Program-made: the position numbers and the translations under genes | Part shown: positions 26,625 through 33,687 of the stretch, piece by piece | Position numbering within the stretch: the stretch's first letter is position 1 | How the letters are laid out: the number at the start of each line of letters is the position of its first letter | The notes under the pieces: generated by a model | The model's database searches: none | What the model saw: only the letters and a program-made list of their open reading frames with translations | What the model was told of the DNA's origin: nothing | DNA from: Clostridia bacterium | Lineage (GTDB): Bacteria; Bacillota; Clostridia; Oscillospirales; UBA644 | Length of the DNA stretch: 49,548 nucleotides | Reading direction: 5' to 3' | Assembly (NCBI GenBank): GCA_017621705.1 | Contig: JAGASR010000035.1 | Location: forward strand, 1-49,548

Positions 26625-27299
26625 CTATCCGCCGAAATCGACAACCGCGCCGACAGCCATTGCGTATTTTGAATATGCGGTACGTTCTGCCGCGACCGTT
26701 GAAAGGATCGGGGAGAGAAACGACGGAAATGCGCTGTCAAACTTGACTTCGATGACGGTCTTGCTTTCCGACGGAAGAAGAACGAACGGCGCGTTTTCCT
26801 CAAAAAGAGAGGACGGCGAACGGGAAAAACGTATATTTTCATCGACCGTTATTCTTGTGTTTTCAGAAGGGAAAACGAATGCAGTCCGATCGTACTTTAC
26901 CGTTACGGACGGCTTGAGTCCGCATGATATCCTCTTTGCGGTAAATTCTTTGGCAAGAGGATCGCCGTCATGAATATTATCTCCGTCAATTATTGCATAA
27001 GCCTGCTCTTTATTCAATAAAAATGAATTTTTATTCACCAATTCATTCTTTTTGTATTTTTTTTCGAGGACGATATGCGAGGTATCGGAATTATAGAGGC
27101 GAATTCTGAATTTTTCGCGCTCGGGCGTTCCGTCAAGCTTTTCGTGATATGCGGAAAGCGAAATATCGTCGAAATAAAGACTGCAGACGGAATATGAACC
27201 GTCGGGATAATGTGGGTCGGGACGGAGCACTGCCCCCAAAAGACTTTTTAATATTTTTGCGGACGGCGCGGAGATGAGATATTTAAGTTCATGCCTCAT
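26625..27299 (-). CDS. VTC domain polyphosphate polymerase family protein
   Basis: 224 residues, a single VTC domain. It starts RHELKYLIS; YSVCSLYFDD, REKFRIRLYN and the VLEKKYKKN strand supply the basic tunnel residues of the triphosphate tunnel metalloenzyme fold, and KTVIEVKFD the acidic ones. In yeast Vtc4 this domain makes polyphosphate from ATP; bacterial single-domain homologues are assigned by similarity. ATG 27299 overlaps the cotH-like gene by 11 nt, with GGAGGG 8 nt upstream inside that gene, so translation is coupled. No membrane segment. Confidence 0.88.
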   Translation of the reverse strand: MRHELKYLISAPSAKILKSLLGAVLRPDPHYPDGSYSVCSLYFDDISLSAYHEKLDGTPEREKFRIRLYNSDTSHIVLEKKYKKNELVNKNSFLLNKEQAYAIIDGDNIHDGDPLAKEFTAKRISCGLKPSVTVKYDRTAFVFPSENTRITVDENIRFSRSPSSLFEENAPFVLLPSESKTVIEVKFDSAFPSFLSPILSTVAAERTAYSKYAMAVGAVVDFGG

Positions 27300-30200
27300 T
27301 GAGTTCGCCCTCCGTTACGGTATCCGCAGGATGAGTGTAGACGAAAATCTCTTCCGCGTTTTCGATAAGTCCGAGCTCGACGGCGAGATCAAACTCTGCG
27401 CGCTGATCGTCTGTCATATAAAAATAGTATTCGACGGCTTTATCGGTAAGAGAAAAAAGCTCGGTTATTTCCGAAATGAGCTGATCTTTTCTCGTAAGCC
27501 CCGAATCGTTTTTATCGGTAACGAAATATTTGATGACCTTTGTCTGCCAGTCCCAGGAATTATAGCTGTTGCCCCATTTATCGATATTACGTCTGATCTC
27601 GTCACCGATAAGCGAACGGAAATAATCGACCTGCGAGACTATGTGGTCCTGCTCAAACGTATTATCGAGATGATACGCAAATCTACGAAGAAACATATCG
27701 AAAAATTCGGGACTGCGAAGCAAGCCGTTTATGAGCTTTGTGTTATATTTATGCGCGTAGCCCGTGCCTTCGGGATCGATCATGAACCAGAGGCTGTAGT
27801 TATAATCCTCGGTCATGCCGTAGTCGAGATCGTAAGCGATCCAGCGCCATTTATTATCGGTCTCGGAACTTCGGTAAAATTTTGTGTTGCCGGAGTCTCT
27901 GTTTCCGAAAAATGCCTGCATAATGATGAAATCGGCAAAATTTTCGACATCGACCCTCTTTTTTAGGTAATTATAATTTGACGGATCGGAAAGATCGTAA
28001 TTCTGAACGTACCAGAGAACGCTGTACCAGTCATCGTTACTGCCGTGAATTATATTGCCGTTGCCGACAAGAAGATCAATGCTATCTTCGGAAACTCCTA
28101 CGTGAGATGCGATGAATGTTTCATCGATCTTTTCACGAAGATAATAGATGCCGTAGTATTCGCCGTTAATGTAAAGGATACAGGCTTTATAGCCCTGAAC
28201 TAGAAGATCCGTATTATTCAGAAGCGAGGTACATAGTTCGTCGCGAAATACGGTACGTCTGTAATCCTGTGAGCCGGAACGCAGAACGAGATTTTCAAAA
28301 CGTGTGATCTCCGGAACGTTATCGAAAAGAGAACAGTAGATTTCGGGATCGCCGTATTTTGCTCTGAATTTAAGCTGAAATGATTGTTTGGGATATTCTC
28401 TGTTTGACTGACCGAAAAGTTTCACACCGCAGTCGGCGGAAAAGCCCCAGATGCCGTCGAAAAGTTCGACATTGCACGAACGTTCCCAGTCCTGCCAGAT
28501 ATTTGCACTCTTGGAATACGCTCCGTTTTCATCGGGTTCGCCGCGAAAGCAGATACCAGTCTGTTCGCTCCACAGCCCTTCTGGATCGGAAACGAGCGAA
28601 ACAACGGGAAGCGTATGGTTTTCATTGACAATATAGCTTTCGGTGATGACGGGGCTTGGATATTTTCCGTCTTCTTTACTTAACGCGCGAATGACAGCCG
28701 TTGAGTCAACGGTAAGCGGTGAATTGTAGACCGCACTGCTTTCGGTCGGAACGGAGCCGTCGAGAGTGTAGTAGACCGTACCCTCGGAAGCAAAAGAAAC
28801 TGAAAGGGTCTCTATGCCGTCGTAAATTCCGCCCTCGACAGAGGGAGTCGGGACCGATGAAATATAGCGAAGACCGTCGTTATTCACTCCACCCGGAGTC
28901 GGGCTTGAAATATAGACAAAGCCGCCCTTTGACGGAGATCTGCCGTACGACATTCCGTAGGGAATTTCGGTAAGAACGGCGCCGTCGCAAAGAGAAAACG
29001 ACTCGCCGTCGGCTTTGTAGAGATAAAGCTCTTCATATATCGAATCGAGCTTGAAATCGCAATGGATAAAAGGCTGCGTCGATTTTTCGGGGCTACCCGA
29101 AGCGTAGATCAGAATATATTCATCGGGCGCAAGCGTTACAGTAGGGAATTGCCAGCGGTTCGGCACGTTTTTATTCTGAGTTAAGTAATAATCGGAAAGA
29201 ACGACAGTTTTATCGGAATTGTTTTTGATCTCGATCCAGTCGAAATATTCGCCGTTCTGGACGGCATAGCTGTCGTTGATGACCATGATCTCGTTTATGA
29301 GCAGGTCTTTTTGAGAATCGTTTTCACGAGAATAAGAATCGAGATCTGTATAATACGGTGACGGAGTTCTTACTGTTTCGGGTTCAGCGCCCTGTTCGGT
29401 TCGGACAAGAACTTTTCCAGATGAAAGATCGGTATACGAGATCTCGTCAAGCAAAACACCTTTACGGTCGCAAAGATAGATGCTCTCGCCGTCGGATGCA
29501 AGTCTGAAAGAAAGATGCGGTTCTTTTTCGGAAAGCCTGTCTTTACCGGAAGCAAAAACAATGATACTTTCGCCCGCATCAAGCGTCACCGACGGGAAAG
29601 ACCATTTATAGAAATCGGTCGCATCGTTTGAAAGATAATAGCCTTCGAGGTCAACTTCTCGGTCGGAAAAATTCGTTATTTCGATATAATCGGAATAATC
29701 GCCGTCGGAATCGGTCAGAGTGAAGAGATTCTGCGCCATGACCTCGGTAATCTTAACAGGATCGTTTTTACGTACTCTCGAAGCAGCAAAGAGCGCTTTG
29801 CCCTCATCGGTATTCGGATAAAACGGAGACGGTTGCTCGTTTGCCTTCCATGAATCGGACGGGGTTCGTTCGTAAACGAGATTACGTTCGGTCTCGGCGG
29901 TCAGAGCTCTGTCAATAAGAACTGCCTCGGGACTGTAAAGGGTAAATACTTCCCTTCCCTGTTTTGAAAGCTTCATCGAAGAATAAAGACCGCTTCTTGC
30001 TTCTCCGCAAAAATAAACGAGAAGGTATCCGTCAGGCTCGATGACCGTGTTATCCGGAAAATACCACGGAGTCTGATTTGAGTCCTCGGAGATATACCAG
30101 CCCGTAAGATCGATCGGTGAAGCAGTTGTATTTCGGAATTCGACGTAATCGAAAAATTCACCGTTACCGTCGGGATAGAAATTATCGTTGGAAAGAAGCA

Positions 30201-30369
30201 TTTCGTTAAAAACGACCGAACCGAAAACTATACCCGAACCATCTTTGGGCTGTTCGGACGGACGAAGCGAATTCTGCGCCGAAACGCCTGCGATAATGAG
30301 AATAAGGAGCGAAACGACAGCAATGGCGACAGCGATAACATAAGCGCCAGATTTCTTTTTCACGCCCAT
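27289..30369 (-). CDS. CotH kinase-like protein with three lamin-tail domains
   Basis: 1026 residues. A basic start and membrane helix (about 9-31) act as signal or anchor. Three lamin-tail (LTD) domains follow at about 47-165, 205-325 and 352-480, each with an NE-[IV]-M or TE-V-M start and a D-x-[IV]-E-[FI] strand. Then comes a chitobiase C-terminal-like Ig segment (about 510-575, VYYTLDGSVPT) and a CotH domain (about 635-960, with GVKLFGQSNREYPKQSFQLK, LRSGSQDYRRTVFRDE, GEYYGIYYLREKID and AYDLDYGM). Spore-coat CotH is an atypical protein kinase; this longer version is probably exported and surface-bound. GAAAGGAG precedes the ATG. It heads an operon with VTC and DUF4956. Confidence 0.9.
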   Translation of the reverse strand: MGVKKKSGAYVIAVAIAVVSLLILIIAGVSAQNSLRPSEQPKDGSGIVFGSVVFNEMLLSNDNFYPDGNGEFFDYVEFRNTTASPIDLTGWYISEDSNQTPWYFPDNTVIEPDGYLLVYFCGEARSGLYSSMKLSKQGREVFTLYSPEAVLIDRALTAETERNLVYERTPSDSWKANEQPSPFYPNTDEGKALFAASRVRKNDPVKITEVMAQNLFTLTDSDGDYSDYIEITNFSDREVDLEGYYLSNDATDFYKWSFPSVTLDAGESIIVFASGKDRLSEKEPHLSFRLASDGESIYLCDRKGVLLDEISYTDLSSGKVLVRTEQGAEPETVRTPSPYYTDLDSYSRENDSQKDLLINEIMVINDSYAVQNGEYFDWIEIKNNSDKTVVLSDYYLTQNKNVPNRWQFPTVTLAPDEYILIYASGSPEKSTQPFIHCDFKLDSIYEELYLYKADGESFSLCDGAVLTEIPYGMSYGRSPSKGGFVYISSPTPGGVNNDGLRYISSVPTPSVEGGIYDGIETLSVSFASEGTVYYTLDGSVPTESSAVYNSPLTVDSTAVIRALSKEDGKYPSPVITESYIVNENHTLPVVSLVSDPEGLWSEQTGICFRGEPDENGAYSKSANIWQDWERSCNVELFDGIWGFSADCGVKLFGQSNREYPKQSFQLKFRAKYGDPEIYCSLFDNVPEITRFENLVLRSGSQDYRRTVFRDELCTSLLNNTDLLVQGYKACILYINGEYYGIYYLREKIDETFIASHVGVSEDSIDLLVGNGNIIHGSNDDWYSVLWYVQNYDLSDPSNYNYLKKRVDVENFADFIIMQAFFGNRDSGNTKFYRSSETDNKWRWIAYDLDYGMTEDYNYSLWFMIDPEGTGYAHKYNTKLINGLLRSPEFFDMFLRRFAYHLDNTFEQDHIVSQVDYFRSLIGDEIRRNIDKWGNSYNSWDWQTKVIKYFVTDKNDSGLTRKDQLISEITELFSLTDKAVEYYFYMTDDQRAEFDLAVELGLIENAEEIFVYTHPADTVTEGELNEA

Positions 30370-30428
30370 ACCGTCACTCCTTTCGCAAAACGAAAATCCC
30401 TCATTATAAAAAATAGATATACTATTAT

Positions 30429-30457
30429 ACTATATCACATTTTTTCTTTTTTCTCAA
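30429..30457 (-). promoter_or_regulatory. sigma-A promoter for the CotH-VTC-DUF4956 unit
   Basis: On the minus strand: TTGAGA (30452-30457), a 17-bp spacer and TATAGT (30429-30434), with TG one base before the -10. About 60 bp before the start codon. Confidence 0.65.
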
Positions 30458-30531
30458 CCTTTTACGGCAAAAAAACTATGACATTTTTCCGAAAACGACA
30501 GGGATTTTGAGTATTTTGAGGACATATAAAA

Positions 30532-30558
30532 AAAACCGTGTGCAATGCGGTTTTCCGC
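30532..30558. promoter_or_regulatory. overlapping inverted repeats between divergent promoters
   Basis: AAAACCG (30532-30538) pairs with CGGTTTT (30548-30554); alternatively GCGG (30547-30550) pairs with CCGC (30555-30558). Both lie between the two divergent promoters and in neither transcript, so a DNA operator is more likely than an RNA hairpin. The rest of the 265-bp gap is A/T-rich with nothing else recognised. Confidence 0.25.
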
Positions 30559-30569
30559 GAAAAGAAATA

Positions 30570-30598
30570 TTGACTTTTTATTTGTTTTATTGTATACT
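30570..30598 (+). promoter_or_regulatory. sigma-A promoter for the glycyl radical enzyme operon
   Basis: TTGACT (30570-30575), a 17-bp spacer and TATACT (30593-30598), 36 bp before the activase start codon. Confidence 0.8.
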
Positions 30599-30634
30599 TT
30601 AATCAAATTAAAAGATCATTGCGAGGGTTGAAAA

Positions 30635-31495
30635 ATGATCGGTAAAATATGCAATATTCAGCCGTTTTCGATCCATGACGGACCCGGAATACGGACCGTT
30701 ATATTCATGAAAGGCTGTAATCTGCGCTGTTATTGGTGCCACAACCCCGAATCGCAGGATTCAAAGACGACGATCGCCTACTATCCGCATAAATGCATAG
30801 GCTGCGGAGAATGCGCAAAAGTCTGTCCGAACGTTAAAGACGGCAAAGCAGCTTTCTTTACGGAGAACTGTGCACTTTGCGGGAAATGCGCCGACGAATG
30901 TTTTGCGGAAGCGATAGAAGCGATCGGGGAAGAACTGACCGTCGAAAAAGCGGTAAAAACGATAGCCAAAGATAAAGAGATATTCCTAAGATCCGGCGGA
31001 GGCGTTACTTTTTCGGGTGGAGAGCCGCTGCTGCAAGCGGATTTCGTTGCGGAAGTGATGAAAGGCTGTAAAGCTGAAGGCATTCACACGGCTGTTGAAT
31101 CCGCAGTTTGCGTTCCGTGGGAAAACATCGAAAAAGTACTCCCTTTCTGCGATCATTTCATATGCGATCTCAAGTCCGCAGACAGTAAAAAGCATAAAGA
31201 AGCGACGGGCGCAGGCAACGAAAAGATCATTGAAAATCTTCGGAAACTTGCAATGACAGGTAAACTCAAAGAAATCAGAACACCCGTAATACCGAATTTT
31301 AACGATACAAAAGAAGATATAATAAAAATACGCGATACCGTCCGATCGTTCGTTGGAGAGATAAACTATACGCTTTTGCCGTTCCACAACATGTGCGAAT
31401 CAAAATACATAAGCCAGGGAAGGGTATTTCAAGCCGCAGGGCTCGAAGAACCGTCAAAAGAAAAGATGGAAGAACTTAATTTGTTATTGAAATAG
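30635..31495 (+). CDS. glycyl radical enzyme activating enzyme (radical SAM)
   Basis: 286 residues. The radical SAM cluster is C28-x3-C32-x2-C35. An inserted ferredoxin-like segment supplies two more 4Fe-4S sets (C54, C57, C60, C64 and C79, C82, C85, C89), which separates activases of the dehydratase/lyase group from the shorter pyruvate formate-lyase activase. GGGVTFSGGEPLLQ is the SAM-binding GGE region. It generates the glycyl radical on its partner by cleaving S-adenosylmethionine. GAGGG precedes ATG 30635, and the partner gene starts within 10 nt of its stop. Confidence 0.93.
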   Translation: MIGKICNIQPFSIHDGPGIRTVIFMKGCNLRCYWCHNPESQDSKTTIAYYPHKCIGCGECAKVCPNVKDGKAAFFTENCALCGKCADECFAEAIEAIGEELTVEKAVKTIAKDKEIFLRSGGGVTFSGGEPLLQADFVAEVMKGCKAEGIHTAVESAVCVPWENIEKVLPFCDHFICDLKSADSKKHKEATGAGNEKIIENLRKLAMTGKLKEIRTPVIPNFNDTKEDIIKIRDTVRSFVGEINYTLLPFHNMCESKYISQGRVFQAAGLEEPSKEKMEELNLLLK

Positions 31496-31504
31496 GTGAT
31501 AAAA

Positions 31505-33670
31505 ATGCTGTCCGAAGAAAGAAAAACGAGAATAAAGCACAATTTATTCGATGTTCCACACGGTTTTGACCCAATCGTTGCAATCAACAACGCATACATT
31601 GAAAACAAAGGTTTGAGCACGCATGAGCTCCTTCGAGCAAAGATCGATGCCGCAACGCTCGATGCGTACCCCGTTTTTATCGACCCCGATGACCTGATTG
31701 CCGGTCACAGACCGCTTTTGGATGATTCGGAAGAAGTCAAAAATGAAAGAGAAGAAGCTCGCCGTCATATGAATATGCACGGACAGATCAACGGCATTGC
31801 TTCTTCAAGCACCGCCCATAGAGTCATAGACTATGAAAAACTGCTGGAAAAAGGTCTTGCGGGAGTCCTGAACGAAGTAAAGCAAAAGCTTGCGGCTGTC
31901 GAGTTTTCCGACCCCGAATGTGCAGACAAAAGATCTTTTTACAACGCCTGCATCATTTCTCTGGAAGCGGCGATACGTTTTCAGGAAAAGTATCATGCCG
32001 AAGCAGTACGTTTACTTAACGATGAACAAGATCCCGAACGTATCAAAGAGCTTAAAAATATGGTCGCCGCTCTCGAAAATGTCCCGAAAAATCCGGCAAG
32101 AAATTTCAGAGAAGCGATCCAGTCGATATGGCTCATGGAATTTATGGCAAACATCATTGGCGAAAATATTCTTACCGGAAGGCCCGACAACTACCTTTAT
32201 CCGTTCTACAAAAAAGATATAGAATCGGAGACAATTACCGACGACGAAGTTTTTACGCTCATCGAAGATCTTTATTTTCGCCATAACGACATTTACGGTT
32301 CATGGCCTGCGGCGCTGATGGTCGGCGGAAGGAAGAGAAACGGCGAACCGAACTGGAACGAGCTTTCGTATATGTGCATCAGGGCGATAGAAACGACGGG
32401 ACTTGTAAATCCGTCAGTCGCAGTATGCTATAACGAAGCGATGCCCGACGACCTGCTTACCCTTTGCCTTGAAATGATTGAAAAAGGCTACACACGTCCC
32501 TCTTTTTTCAACGACGATATTGCGATAAAAGGTCTTAAAGAAGCGGGCGTAAGCGACGAAGATGCGAATTACTACATACACAGCACATGCGTCGAACTCA
32601 CGCCGATAGCAACTTCGAACATACTTGTCGCGACTCCGTATATCAACCTCAACAAAGGTCTCGAATATATTTTAAACAACGGTGAAAAGATCTTCGGAAA
32701 CGATTTTCAACGGTATGAGATAAAGCCGCAGGAGCTTTCAGAACTTGATACTTTTGAGAAATTCTATGATGCGACAAAAGCGATGATAGAGAATATTCTC
32801 AAAGGCGAGCTTGAAAACATACAGACAACCGTTCTTTTCAGAAAACGCTACTCATCTCTGCCGCTTGTTTCATGCTTTATCAACGACTGCATCGCAATGG
32901 GTAAAGAAGCCGCAAATGACGGTGCGAGATACAGTTTTATATATCCGTGCTTTCCCGGTTTTATCAATCTTATCGACTCACTTTCGGCTATCAGAAAAGT
33001 CGTTTACGAAGAAAAGCGTGTGACCCTCGAAGAGCTTCGGGATGCGCTTAAAGGCAATTTTGACGGGGAGGAAAGGCTTCGCGCTTTCCTTCTCAACAAA
33101 TGCCCGAAATTCGGAAACGATATTGACGAAAGCGACGAGATCGGCAAAGATCTTTTCCTTTATATCAACGAAGAGCTCAAACAGTTCAACACCTGCATAC
33201 GAAACGGAACTTTCCACCCGAGCTATTTTGCATGGATAATGCACGGAGTTCTCGGTGAACAGGGATCCGCAACGCCTGACGGAAGAAAGCAGGCGGAAGC
33301 GCTTTCGGAATGCCTCGGTTCGGTTCAGGGAATGGATAAAAACGGACCGATCGCACTCATGCATTCGACCTCGAAGATTCCCCAGCATTACGGTATCGGC
33401 GGAATCGCAACAAATTTCCGTTTCAGCAAAAAATTTATGCACGAGGGTTTTGAGCAGATAAAAGTTTTCATCAAAGAATTCATGAAAAACGGAAACTTCG
33501 AAGCGCAGTTCAACGTTGTCGATCAGCAAACTCTTTACGATGCGCTCGAACATCCCGAAAAACATAAAACATTGCTTGTACGTGTCGCAGGATACAGCGA
33601 TTATTTCGTCAATCTTGCGCCGATCATTCAAAGAGAAATCATAAGCCGTCTCGAACACGACGGTCTGTAA
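31505..33670 (+). CDS. glycyl radical enzyme of unknown substrate (PFL/dehydratase superfamily)
   Basis: 721 residues from ATG 31505 (AGGTG just upstream; GTG 31496 is an alternative). The C-terminal glycyl radical motif is RVAGYSDYF with G696. The thiyl-radical cysteine is C362, in STCVELTP, giving the C-x-E pair (C362, E364) found in glycerol and propanediol dehydratases, choline lyase and 4-hydroxyphenylacetate decarboxylase, not the Cys-Cys of pyruvate formate-lyase. The TPDGR motif precedes the C-terminal region. It is shorter than the usual 780-840 residues, so its substrate is open. It lies between its activase and a GH106-like glycosidase gene 17 nt downstream. Oxygen-sensitive and cytosolic. 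Confidence 0.9.
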   Translation: MLSEERKTRIKHNLFDVPHGFDPIVAINNAYIENKGLSTHELLRAKIDAATLDAYPVFIDPDDLIAGHRPLLDDSEEVKNEREEARRHMNMHGQINGIASSSTAHRVIDYEKLLEKGLAGVLNEVKQKLAAVEFSDPECADKRSFYNACIISLEAAIRFQEKYHAEAVRLLNDEQDPERIKELKNMVAALENVPKNPARNFREAIQSIWLMEFMANIIGENILTGRPDNYLYPFYKKDIESETITDDEVFTLIEDLYFRHNDIYGSWPAALMVGGRKRNGEPNWNELSYMCIRAIETTGLVNPSVAVCYNEAMPDDLLTLCLEMIEKGYTRPSFFNDDIAIKGLKEAGVSDEDANYYIHSTCVELTPIATSNILVATPYINLNKGLEYILNNGEKIFGNDFQRYEIKPQELSELDTFEKFYDATKAMIENILKGELENIQTTVLFRKRYSSLPLVSCFINDCIAMGKEAANDGARYSFIYPCFPGFINLIDSLSAIRKVVYEEKRVTLEELRDALKGNFDGEERLRAFLLNKCPKFGNDIDESDEIGKDLFLYINEELKQFNTCIRNGTFHPSYFAWIMHGVLGEQGSATPDGRKQAEALSECLGSVQGMDKNGPIALMHSTSKIPQHYGIGGIATNFRFSKKFMHEGFEQIKVFIKEFMKNGNFEAQFNVVDQQTLYDALEHPEKHKTLLVRVAGYSDYFVNLAPIIQREIISRLEHDGL

Positions 33671-33687
33671 AAAAAAAGGATAAAAAC

